From Parabacteroides goldsteinii DSM 19448 = WAL 12034 (GTDB lineage Bacteria; Bacteroidota; Bacteroidia; Bacteroidales; Tannerellaceae), in NCBI RefSeq assembly GCF_000969835.1, contig NZ_KQ033914.1:1-64000 (forward strand): DNA of 64,000 nucleotides, given 5' to 3'. A program made the position numbers and the translations under genes. The notes below the pieces were generated by a model. That model saw only the letters and a program-made list of their open reading frames with translations. It was not told where the DNA came from and searched no databases. Below, one piece after another: positions 44,666-52,755 of this stretch. The stretch's first letter is position 1. Each line of letters opens with the position of its first letter.

Positions 44666-45752
44666 CTGCCAAATATGAATTTTTCACGTAATCTATTCTA
44701 TTCAATATTTTTTTTGCCGTATGAGTGCGGTAGCGTCCTTCTATGGTTTCAAAGAAACCATTTCTATTATGTTTATCAACAATAAGACTATCTAATTTAT
44801 GGGGCTGAATATTGGGATTTTCTTGTAAAGCCATATAGACGCCAATAGCAATTGCTTCAAAATATGGTTTAGAAACACCTACTGCATTTGGTTTCTTGGC
44901 AAACCCTTGTCCTTCATAAGTTTTTGATATAAAATCAACCATCTGGTCAAATGCAGCCTTTTTACTTTTTAGTTCGTTTTCTGCAAAATTCTTATTTCCG
45001 TTATCAAGATATTCATCAAGGTATTTAGCTACCCCTTTATATTCAACCTGACGATAGTCAGGATACGCATCAATGAATGCAAAAAAGCGCAGGATTAGTT
45101 CTTCTTCTTCATGTCGTTTTTCTGAAAACTTAGCAAAAGGACACAAGGATTTAAATTTTTCACTTTTAGCAAGTTCTGTTATAAAAGTCATGAATTCACC
45201 CCGATAAACACCCCGACGTGTTTCCATTGGAACCAAAGGGACACTACTGGTGTTGATACGGTCAAACATTTCTTTTCGTACTTCTTCTGTGGCACGAGAA
45301 GATAGAACTATCATACGAATAGCAATATTTTTAAACATTCGTTGGGTAGCCGAAGGTAATTGCCCAAATCGAATGTCATTAAACTCCGTCAATTTTTCAA
45401 GCCCTTTTAATTGAAGATCATTAGATAAAAATGCAGCCATTGTACGAATACGTTGAGAACCATCAACAATTTCAAGACGCCCTGTTTCCGGAATTTCTGC
45501 CGTAAATATAAAAGGCACAGGTAATCCTAATAACAATGATTCTATAAATCGAGACTGTCTGGTAATATCCCAAACAAATTCACGTTGATAATCAGGTACA
45601 TATATTTCATTGTCATCTTTATCTATATTTGTAAGATACTTTGTGACATAAAACTCTATAGTGAGTTCTCGCATATCAAAAGAAACCAATTTTTGTTCAT
45701 TGGATAATTGTTCTTGAATGTTATTTTGTCTCTCTGCACTTAATGTATTCAT
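44652..45752 (-). CDS. DUF262 (ParB/Srx-like) protein, partner of the HEPN gene
   Basis: The 366-residue protein has the DUF262 motifs VPDYQREFVWD and EIVDGSQRIRTM (DGQQR-type, NTPase or nuclease centre) and a helical C-terminal half with IEGRYRTHTAKKI. In GmrS-type systems DUF262 hydrolyses nucleotide and regulates a nuclease. ATG at 45752 is chosen because the -7 box lies at 45793-45786; an apparent start at 45788 lies within it. With the HEPN protein it forms a two-gene candidate defence or toxin system. Confidence 0.8.
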   Translation of the reverse strand: MNTLSAERQNNIQEQLSNEQKLVSFDMRELTIEFYVTKYLTNIDKDDNEIYVPDYQREFVWDITRQSRFIESLLLGLPVPFIFTAEIPETGRLEIVDGSQRIRTMAAFLSNDLQLKGLEKLTEFNDIRFGQLPSATQRMFKNIAIRMIVLSSRATEEVRKEMFDRINTSSVPLVPMETRRGVYRGEFMTFITELAKSEKFKSLCPFAKFSEKRHEEEELILRFFAFIDAYPDYRQVEYKGVAKYLDEYLDNGNKNFAENELKSKKAAFDQMVDFISKTYEGQGFAKKPNAVGVSKPYFEAIAIGVYMALQENPNIQPHKLDSLIVDKHNRNGFFETIEGRYRTHTAKKILNRIDYVKNSYLADAEK

Positions 45753-45785
45753 ATGCAATATTATATTATGAATGAAATAACCTTG

Positions 45786-45793
45786 CAAAGGTA
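45786..45793 (-). promoter_or_regulatory. -7 box of the DUF262-HEPN operon
   Basis: Minus-strand TACCTTTG fits TAnnTTTG and lies 33 bases before the ATG at 45752. It shows that the pair has its own promoter. Confidence 0.7.
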
Positions 45794-45926
45794 CAAAAAA
45801 GTAGCCACATACAGGTAGATTTTCACGCCTTTATTTATCGCAGATTGAACAAAGGTTTCTTTGCTACTTTCTTTGTCCGCCATCATGCTCACCGAAAGAA
45901 AGTAGGGCGGCTTTCGCCGCCGCCAC

Positions 45927-46235
45927 TCAAAAACGGGTGTAGAGTCCCGTTACCATCGTGAACATTTCTTCCAGCATATCGCAATATATGCCCTCGTGCG
46001 TTTCGATGTCCTTCGTCTTGCACTCGAATGTCTTTTTGCTGAATGTCTTGCGGTAGAAACGCATATTGTAGAGGTCTAATCCTGCATCATAGATGATGTC
46101 AAGACGGTTTGCGCTCGTCTTGTTCCTCGCAAGGCTCATGCGTAAGCCATTGCCCATATCTATGAAGTCCTTGCTTCCCGTCATGGCGGCAAAGCGTCTG
46201 CCGCCTATCTGCTGTAAAATAGTCTTTGCTATCAT
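45927..46235 (-). CDS. Conserved ICE protein of unknown function
   Basis: The 102-residue protein starts MIAKTILQQIGGRRFAAMTG and contains SKDFIDMGNGLRMSLARNKT and a C-terminal EGIYCDMLEEMFTMVTGLYT. No known motif. Last gene of the leftward accessory operon of the element, so it ends that transcript. Cytoplasmic. Confidence 0.7.
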   Translation of the reverse strand: MIAKTILQQIGGRRFAAMTGSKDFIDMGNGLRMSLARNKTSANRLDIIYDAGLDLYNMRFYRKTFSKKTFECKTKDIETHEGIYCDMLEEMFTMVTGLYTRF

Positions 46236-46280
46236 GCTTTTCTTGGTTTTAAGTTGGCGGTGCGGACACCGCCAACTTGT

Positions 46281-46526
46281 TTAACATTCTGTTATCTCGG
46301 CAATGGGTGTGTTTCGTTTCAACCATTCCATCAGACACTCCATATTGTACTCGCTTGTGATGACTGCCGTATGGCTGTTGATGGCGGTGAACCTGCTACT
46401 TTCATAGTCATCTATCCACTTTTTTAGGGTATCAACTCCCCACGCTTCGGCATCGTCAAAGATGCCGTCCAATACTTTGATAGGCTCGCTGAACTTCACT
46501 ATCAGCGTTTGATAGGCTGCGTTCAT
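46281..46526 (-). CDS. Small conserved ICE protein
   Basis: The 81-residue acidic protein (LDGIFDDAEAWGVDTLKKWI, TSEYNMECLMEWLKRNTPIA) has no known motif. It overlaps the DUF3873 gene by 4 bases, so the two are coupled. Confidence 0.65.
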   Translation of the reverse strand: MNAAYQTLIVKFSEPIKVLDGIFDDAEAWGVDTLKKWIDDYESSRFTAINSHTAVITSEYNMECLMEWLKRNTPIAEITEC

Positions 46527-46783
46527 CGGTTGTCCTCCTTTTTTCGGGCATAGCCCTCAACAACCCGTCCTTCCTTTGCCGTGAGCCACTTGTCCCGTGC
46601 GGCTCGGCACTCGTCCAACGTAGGTTTGACACAAGAGAACAACTCTCCGTCTGTGGGGTGGCGGTAGTCGTACTGCACAAGTGTCCGCTTGCGTCTGCCG
46701 ATACCTAATTGGAAACGCTCGTATTTCTCCGTACCTGCTTCCGTGCAGGTGCTTACTCCGTTGATTGTCATTCGTGTTGCCAT
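46523..46783 (-). CDS. DUF3873 protein
   Basis: The 86-residue basic protein starts MATRMTINGVSTCTEAGTEK and contains YDYRHPTDGELFSCVKPTLD, the DUF3873 pattern. No function is known. It belongs to the leftward accessory operon. Confidence 0.75.
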   Translation of the reverse strand: MATRMTINGVSTCTEAGTEKYERFQLGIGRRKRTLVQYDYRHPTDGELFSCVKPTLDECRAARDKWLTAKEGRVVEGYARKKEDNR

Positions 46784-46803
46784 AATCGTTGATTTTAGGA
46801 TGA

Positions 46804-47061
46804 TTAAAAATGTACTGACAAAACTCTGTTACGCATAACCATTTCGGGGTCACTCGTATAGCGTTGGTGCAGGTAGAAATGGTGGGAGCCGAAGCCGTAA
46901 AGGAAAAACCTGTCAAGTCCGTGCTTCTCGGCAAAGTCCTTTACACTCCGTCTTAACTGCTCCTCACTCGTTGCAAGAGTGAGGAGGTTCACAAATTCAA
47001 GGAACATCGTGGGGATTTTATCGTCCCACAGACAAACCATGCTTTCAATTCTTACTTCCAT
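46804..47061 (-). CDS. Small conserved ICE protein of unknown function
   Basis: The 85-residue protein (VCLWDDKIPTMFLEFVNLLT, FAEKHGLDRFFLYGFGSHHF) has no signal or motif I recognise. It is located between the PcfJ-like and DUF3873 genes in the same operon. Confidence 0.6.
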   Translation of the reverse strand: MEVRIESMVCLWDDKIPTMFLEFVNLLTLATSEEQLRRSVKDFAEKHGLDRFFLYGFGSHHFYLHQRYTSDPEMVMRNRVLSVHF

Positions 47062-47085
47062 ACTATTGGGTATTATAGGTTTATA

Positions 47086-48375
47086 CTATGCCGCTTCCAT
47101 CCGCTGGCGGATAAGGTTCACATTGCTGTTCACAAGGTTTACAATGCGGTCGTGGTACTCGGTATTGGAATTGTGCAAACCACGACTTTGCACCACTTCC
47201 AATGTCTTCAAGGAAACCTCCACCGTTTCTATGCGCTTGCCGTCAATGGTGGCGGATAAGATAAGGGAGTTCTTTTCAAGGAAATAGGAGTTGGAAAACA
47301 CGCAATGGTGCAGTTCCGTCCCTTCCGCTGCAAACTCCGCCACGCTCTCCAACACACGCACCTGCAAAGTGCCGTCCGTGAAGGCGATGCCGAAGAATAT
47401 GCCTTTGAGTTTGCGGTATGCCTTCTCGTGTTTTTTCGCTTGGCGGATGCGTTCCTCCAACTTCTTGCGCTCTATCTTCTTGTTGCGCTTGTGCATAAGT
47501 CTGTCGTGTTCGGCTTTGAGGTCGGAGGGGCAGACGTACTTCGGGCTGTTCGTGTCCTTGCCGAAATGCCGCAGGAGGTCTATGGTGTCACGCCACATGG
47601 AGCCGTCAGCAATGGTGTAGCCGTTGCGGATACATATCTTTATGGATGCCCAATACCTCTCCATGTCAAAGGAACTGCGGATATAGTGGCGCAACATAGG
47701 GTATTGCCCTGCCTTCAACAGCGTTTCGGCTCGGCTGTCGGAAAGAATAGCCGTGAAAAGGTCGTAAGGCAGTATGTTGTGGTATTCGCCGTTGAAGCCG
47801 TTGCGTTTCAGTTCGGGAATGAAACGCTGTCGGGGATAGGTGCAGACGGGGTTTATATCGTATGCACGGAGTTTGTTGTTCTTGCGTACCTCCATGTCGC
47901 TGTATTCCGCCCATAGGTCGTAGTAAAGTATGGACATACCACGCAGTCGGGCGACGGTGACGGTTGTGCCTTTGGGCGAAATCCACCTTTGCACCACTTC
48001 ATAAATGGAATACTCGGCTCTCTGCCCTGCCTTGTATCGGGACTTGACGAAGAAGAAGCGTATCACTTGGTACTGCTTGCAGGTAGTGACGATGGAGAAA
48101 TACTCGTTCTCGCTGAACACGCTCTTTCGAGTGCGCAACGCTTCCAACTCCATGCCGCAATGCGGGCAGGTGCATCCGCAAACGGTGTCCGCAAGGTCGT
48201 GTTCACTCCTCCACGAATGTCCGCACTCGGTGCAGATGTTCGTGCCGTCCGCCCTCTTGATGGCGTAATGCTTGAAGCAATGGCGGAAAGCGTATGCCCT
48301 CTGTATGGCGGTCAATTTCGGCAGTCGCTCGCTCAATCGTGCGACTTCCTGCTGTATGGGTGTTCTCGGTTTCAT
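47086..48375 (-). CDS. PcfJ-like protein
   Basis: The 429-residue protein has an N-terminal zinc-finger region (ICTECGHSW, CGCTCPHCGME) and the PcfJ core near residues 340-400 (LQVRVLESVAEFAAEGTELH, HHCVFSNSYFLEKNSLILSA). PcfJ-like proteins accompany conjugative elements in Gram-positives and Bacteroidetes without a settled function. ATG 48375 is used; the longer frame runs into the PcfK-like gene. A 2-base gap separates the genes. Confidence 0.8.
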   Translation of the reverse strand: MKPRTPIQQEVARLSERLPKLTAIQRAYAFRHCFKHYAIKRADGTNICTECGHSWRSEHDLADTVCGCTCPHCGMELEALRTRKSVFSENEYFSIVTTCKQYQVIRFFFVKSRYKAGQRAEYSIYEVVQRWISPKGTTVTVARLRGMSILYYDLWAEYSDMEVRKNNKLRAYDINPVCTYPRQRFIPELKRNGFNGEYHNILPYDLFTAILSDSRAETLLKAGQYPMLRHYIRSSFDMERYWASIKICIRNGYTIADGSMWRDTIDLLRHFGKDTNSPKYVCPSDLKAEHDRLMHKRNKKIERKKLEERIRQAKKHEKAYRKLKGIFFGIAFTDGTLQVRVLESVAEFAAEGTELHHCVFSNSYFLEKNSLILSATIDGKRIETVEVSLKTLEVVQSRGLHNSNTEYHDRIVNLVNSNVNLIRQRMEAA

Positions 48376-48377
48376 AA

Positions 48378-48800
48378 TCAGAAATTGAATAGGTTGGGTT
48401 GTTGTACTTCTTGTGCGGTCGCTTTGGTGGCGGTTCTCGGCTTGCTGCGGTTCTGCAACTTGCGGAGTTCCTCCTCTTGGTATCTGCGGACTGCGTTCTG
48501 CCGTGCTTCCGCCTTTTCCTCTGCCGTGAGTTCCACAACGTGGTTCACCGCCACTTGGCATTGGATAGGCTTGCCTACCTCTATCTCGTTCTCGTCATAG
48601 TAGTGGACGGCTTGCCCGAATATCTCCCCGTCCGTGAAGCCGTTGCAACCGCTCCGCTGCACGTAGTTGAGAATGTAGGTGACGCAATCGTCTATGTTCT
48701 TGGCAGGGTTGCGGTAGTTCTTCGCAAATAGCGCATCTTCCGCTGCACGCTGCTCCAAGTGCATCTGTATCGTTCTCTTGAAATGGTCTGTCCCTTTCAT
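48378..48800 (-). CDS. PcfK-like protein
   Basis: The 140-residue protein begins MKGTDHFKRTIQMHLEQRAA and contains KNIDDCVTYILNYVQRSGCN and FGQAVHYYDENEIEVGKPI, the PcfK pattern. The C-terminal tail is charged and disordered. Almost always paired with PcfJ, as here. Confidence 0.82.
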   Translation of the reverse strand: MKGTDHFKRTIQMHLEQRAAEDALFAKNYRNPAKNIDDCVTYILNYVQRSGCNGFTDGEIFGQAVHYYDENEIEVGKPIQCQVAVNHVVELTAEEKAEARQNAVRRYQEEELRKLQNRSKPRTATKATAQEVQQPNLFNF

Positions 48801-48815
48801 ATCGCTGTCATTTTA

Positions 48816-49412
48816 TCAGTTATACATTTTTCCGTTTCCCAAAAACTCGTAGTCGTTGGCTGCGCAACTCTCCTCGAAACTCTCCTCGCTGCACTGAAAT
48901 TCCATATCGTCACGGCACGACTTGAAGAAGCTGTCAAGGCACTTGTCCATGAGGTCGTACAGAGTGGTTCGGGTGTCGGGGGCTTTCAGAAAGTCGTAGA
49001 TGGGTCGCAGGATGTCCTCGTCTGCGCAATAGCCTGTCAGTACGCAACAGTTGTCCGTGAATACCCTGCTTTTGCGCCTTTTATTGTAATTGCCTTTGAG
49101 GTAGTAGGTTCTCGGCTTGAATAGCGTATGCCAATAGTTATTGACAATGTATTTCAGAAGCCGTATGCCGCTGAGTTCCTCTTCCTCTCCGCTGTAACGT
49201 GAGGTGAAGCGGTAGGAATAACGGCACGTGTCGTAACTCCAATCGTTCACTTTGACTTTGAACACACTTTCAAATGCTTCCAGCGTGTTGCGGTTGTCGC
49301 TGTCCCAACCGTATTCAAAAGTGCGCAGCCATTCATTGTATGCGGTATCTCTCGCTGCTGCGGAGAGTTCGGCTAATCGGAAAAGGTCGTATGTCCTTGT
49401 TATCGTTCGCAT
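48816..49412 (-). CDS. Conserved ICE protein of unknown function
   Basis: The 198-residue protein starts MRTITRTYDLFRLAELSAAA, with a DTAYNEWLRTFEYGWDSDNR region and EDILRPIYDFLKAPDTRTTL. It resembles proteins annotated only as hypothetical in Bacteroides ICEs (antirestriction ArdA-like architecture is not evident). Rich in Tyr and Asp. Confidence 0.65.
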   Translation of the reverse strand: MRTITRTYDLFRLAELSAAARDTAYNEWLRTFEYGWDSDNRNTLEAFESVFKVKVNDWSYDTCRYSYRFTSRYSGEEEELSGIRLLKYIVNNYWHTLFKPRTYYLKGNYNKRRKSRVFTDNCCVLTGYCADEDILRPIYDFLKAPDTRTTLYDLMDKCLDSFFKSCRDDMEFQCSEESFEESCAANDYEFLGNGKMYN

Positions 49413-49424
49413 ATTGTTGTCGTT

Positions 49425-49646
49425 TTAGATGGTCTGTTTCAGTATCTCTCTCCAATAGGTCGGCTCCACCTCGCTCAAAAGGAAGTCTGTAAAGTCCCTC
49501 CGTGCGTCCTTGTTCAGTTCTCGGTAGAGTTCACGGAACACGGATATGTTGCCGTTGATGTACGTTTCCACCATGTACACGAAGATGTTGTCCACCTCGT
49601 AGTATCTGCACTGCTGCGCTGCCGTTTTGCTGCTTCTCTTTGCCAT
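49425..49646 (-). CDS. Small conserved ICE protein
   Basis: The 73-residue protein starts MAKRSSKTAAQQCRYYEVDN and contains FRELYRELNKDARRDFTDFL. ATG 49646 is selected because the longer frame upstream overlaps the membrane-protein gene. No function is known. Confidence 0.6.
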   Translation of the reverse strand: MAKRSSKTAAQQCRYYEVDNIFVYMVETYINGNISVFRELYRELNKDARRDFTDFLLSEVEPTYWREILKQTI

Positions 49647-49657
49647 GTCGGTAAGGA

Positions 49658-49873
49658 TTAAAGGGTGAATAACCAAAGGATGAAACCGAAGAAGGCGGTT
49701 GCGGAAAGGATAGCCACGATTACGCCTATCGCCACTCGGAACATTCCGTTTACAATCTCTGCGATGATGCCCCAAAGGATGCCGAACATCCCGAAGGCGG
49801 TGCGCACCATCAAGCCGCATATCGCAAGCCCTATGTACTGCGCCATTTGTCTGAAATCTGCCGTTGCCGTCAT
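49658..49873 (-). CDS. Small hydrophobic membrane protein
   Basis: The 71-residue protein is almost all hydrophobic, with two membrane helices (about 12-36 and 42-68) linked by a short loop. It is the first gene of the leftward accessory operon and so lies next to its unseen promoter. Function unknown. Confidence 0.6.
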   Translation of the reverse strand: MTATADFRQMAQYIGLAICGLMVRTAFGMFGILWGIIAEIVNGMFRVAIGVIVAILSATAFFGFILWLFTL

Positions 49874-50319
49874 ATCTTCGCTGTTTTTGATTTTTTTGTT
49901 TTTTAATGCGGATTCAAGAGCTGAGGGAGTTGAGTTTCAAACTATCTTATCTGCCTCTCGTTTATCCGACATTTTTTTTATGCGTCTTTCTGTCGCATCG
50001 GTCGTTTTCGTTTCGGGTGCTTGAAAAGGTAGGGATTAGGGAATGCAAGGTTTTTCGGGAAAAATACTACCCGCAGGGCTGGAGATTTTTACCGAAAACA
50101 GGAGGCTTGACCTTGCATTTCCGTCCAATCCCGGAATTACCTTTGCGCCCAGAACGGAAATGACTGCCTGATGCGGCTCACTGAAAGACGCGAAAATGGA
50201 GGTAAACGGAAGTGGAGGCAGATTGGGTAGAAAAAACTTCAGGAGAAAATCCGTAAAAAAGGAACCACGAAAAAGGGAAAAGACATCACCGGAAGCGTGA
50301 AAAGGGCAAGTCCCGACAA

Positions 50320-50612
50320 AGGAAGTATGAATGTTTCCGATCCGATGGAACTTGTTCTGCCGGACGGCAACAGTCATTCTTCCCGATTTGCCCGCTGTGT
50401 GTGACTGCCTGTTTCATTCATGAGGCAGGCTGACACACTCTGCATTCACTTTCCGCTTACGGCACAAAAGGTCATCAAAAAAGAAAAATCATCTGAAACC
50501 TCGTAAAAGCACCTCTTGGCATAGACGCAAAAGAAAGAGGCATTGCAATAGTCGGCACACCATCGCCCAAACAAGTTTAAGAATCGTGTGCCAACGAATA
50601 TCCCGAAAAACC
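50320..50612. repeat. Direct repeat copy A, left of the Gabija-like genes
   Basis: This copy starts GGAAGTATGAATGTTTCC and runs to about 50612. It matches 54742-55090 through blocks such as GCACCTCTTGGCATAG/GTACCTCTTGGCATAG and GTCGGCAC. A short segment bounded by GGCACAC (50554-50560) and GTGTGCC (50586-50592) is in the opposite orientation to copy B. The whole 49874-50709 interval has no gene that I can support. Confidence 0.75.
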
Positions 50613-50666
50613 AACTAGATTAAGAAAAAATCATAGCGATGTTACCTTAATCTCCTGATTTATTAG

Positions 50667-50674
50667 TAATTTTG
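50667..50674 (+). promoter_or_regulatory. -7 box of the Gabija-like operon
   Basis: TAATTTTG fits TAnnTTTG and lies 35 bases before the ATG at 50710. It rules out the longer reading frame starting at 50674. Confidence 0.65.
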
Positions 50675-50709
50675 TGGAAATTAAACTATATTTTGGTAAG
50701 GAATATAAT

Positions 50710-52755
50710 ATGTATATTAAGGAGATTAAAATTTCAAACTTTCGTAATTTTAGGGATGCTTCGGTTCCCTTCCACGAAGGAGTGAATGTCATAATAGGTC
50801 ATAATAATACAGGAAAAAGTAACTTGCTCCGTGCAATAGGTTTAGTGCTTGGCTATAGTGACGGTCGTCGGTTGGGTACATGTGACTTATTTTATGAGAC
50901 AGATGTGGTTACGCTTCAACAGCAGTCTCCACGGATTAAAATAACTCTTATATTTCACAGGAGTCAAGGAGAAGCCTTGGATTCTGCCGAAATGGGGCTA
51001 TTCTCCGGTATGATGACAGATCCTGCATTGAGCGAAGAGGCAAAATTGAGATACGAGTTTAAATTGGCTGATGATCAAGAGGACAACTATAAGGCAGATG
51101 TTGCAGGTGTAACAACTGCCAAAGAAATATGGAAAATAATTGACCGCGACTATATCAGACTATATAGAAGCAGTCGCTCTGGAGGTAATCAGGCCGCAGG
51201 TATCAGTGTTAATGATGCTTTGGGACAGATGGACTTCCAATTCCTTGACGCTATTCGGGATGTTAGTCACGACCTATACGCCGGTTATAATCCACTCCTA
51301 AGGGATGTGTTAAATTTTTTTATTGATTATTCAGTTAAGAATGATGCCACAAAGACCGAGGATGAGATTAAGGAACAGTTGAAAGCCCTAAGAAATGATT
51401 TTGTCCAACAGTCTAGTCCATTGATGCAGACTTTACAAGATAGATTGCATAATGGCAAAAACGTATTTCTAAAGTACGCACTGGATACAGGAGCAACATT
51501 CAACGGAGCCGTGCCGGACTTTGATGGTGAAGTGACGGAAAATGAGATGTTTGCGGTATTGAGAATGATTATCAAGTATACTGTTGGTATCGAAGTACCA
51601 GCAACATATAATGGGTTAGGTTATAACAATCTAATCTATATGTCGCTTTTGCTTGCAAAGATGCAGGCAGACAGTAGCATTACTTACATGAAGCGCAATG
51701 CTAAGGTAATCTCATTTCTTGCAGTAGAGGAATGTGAAGCACATCTGCATCCAGCCATGCAATATAAGTTTCTACAGTTTTTGCAGGATAACAAAGCAAA
51801 TGGACATGTGCGTCAGATATTCATGACCTCACATTCTACCCAGATTGCCTCCGCTGTAAAACTGGATGACTTAATTTGTCTAACTTCACCCGTATTAGGG
51901 CAGATCAATGTTGGCTATCCACGTGTCATTTATAAAGAAGATAATGATGATGATGTGGTGTCCAAGCAATATGTTCAGAGATTTATAGATGCTACTAAAG
52001 CGGATATGTTCTTTGCCAACAAATTGATATTTGTCGAGGGCGTTGCAGAAGAGTTGTTACTTCCAGTCTTTGCCAGATATTTGAATAAGAATCTTACAGA
52101 TGAGCATGTGTTGGTGGTGAATATGGGTGGTCGCTATTTCAACCACTTCCTAAAATTGTTTGATACGAACAATCCATACACCATCAACAAGAAAATTGTC
52201 TGCTTGACTGACATTGATCCCTGTAGGAAAAAGAATGAACCTGACGAGGATTATGAAGCCTGCTACCCATACGAATACAATATAGATACAGCTAACTACA
52301 ACTATAAGCATCATGCAGATACTGAGGTAGCTCAATATGCAGCCCATCCAAATATTCGGTTCTATAGGCAAGATGTAACATATGGGAAAACGCTGGAGTA
52401 TGACATAATGCGTGAGAATCCCGATTGTGAACTGTTGCTGACTAACTCCGTTTCCAATTTGAAGGAGATAAAAGCTATGATGGCAGAACAGGATATGAAC
52501 AAGATGATGAGTAAAATGCGAAATAGTGAAGCAAATACACGTATCAAGACATCCATAGGTGCATCGAAGTGGACGGATGAGGAGAAACGAAAAGCTTTAC
52601 TTGCATCACGCTATTTGAACTCTGTTTCAAAAGGCAGCAATGCGCTGGAACTAAACGTGGTACTTATGGCTAATCTAGATAAACCTGTAGCAGATAGAAA
52701 AGAGTTCCATGTACCCCAATATATTGTTAACGCATTAACATGGCTATTATCATAA
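50710..52755 (+). CDS. gajA: OLD-family ATP-dependent nuclease (GajA-like)
   Basis: The 681-residue protein has an ABC-type ATPase with Walker A GHNNTGKSN (residues 30-38) and a late TSHSTQIAS motif. A C-terminal Toprim nuclease follows, with FVEGVAEELLL near 441 and the acidic LTDIDP near 500. This is the GajA architecture, though longer than the B. cereus protein. GajA nicks DNA when nucleotide pools fall during phage infection. It overlaps the helicase gene by 16 bases. GC content is below the neighbouring tra genes. Confidence 0.85.
   Translation: MYIKEIKISNFRNFRDASVPFHEGVNVIIGHNNTGKSNLLRAIGLVLGYSDGRRLGTCDLFYETDVVTLQQQSPRIKITLIFHRSQGEALDSAEMGLFSGMMTDPALSEEAKLRYEFKLADDQEDNYKADVAGVTTAKEIWKIIDRDYIRLYRSSRSGGNQAAGISVNDALGQMDFQFLDAIRDVSHDLYAGYNPLLRDVLNFFIDYSVKNDATKTEDEIKEQLKALRNDFVQQSSPLMQTLQDRLHNGKNVFLKYALDTGATFNGAVPDFDGEVTENEMFAVLRMIIKYTVGIEVPATYNGLGYNNLIYMSLLLAKMQADSSITYMKRNAKVISFLAVEECEAHLHPAMQYKFLQFLQDNKANGHVRQIFMTSHSTQIASAVKLDDLICLTSPVLGQINVGYPRVIYKEDNDDDVVSKQYVQRFIDATKADMFFANKLIFVEGVAEELLLPVFARYLNKNLTDEHVLVVNMGGRYFNHFLKLFDTNNPYTINKKIVCLTDIDPCRKKNEPDEDYEACYPYEYNIDTANYNYKHHADTEVAQYAAHPNIRFYRQDVTYGKTLEYDIMRENPDCELLLTNSVSNLKEIKAMMAEQDMNKMMSKMRNSEANTRIKTSIGASKWTDEEKRKALLASRYLNSVSKGSNALELNVVLMANLDKPVADRKEFHVPQYIVNALTWLLS

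Noticed and set aside
49906..50377. Short frames on both strands in the intergenic region
   Set aside because: Low-complexity, no promoter or family pattern; the region is better explained as non-coding repeat sequence.
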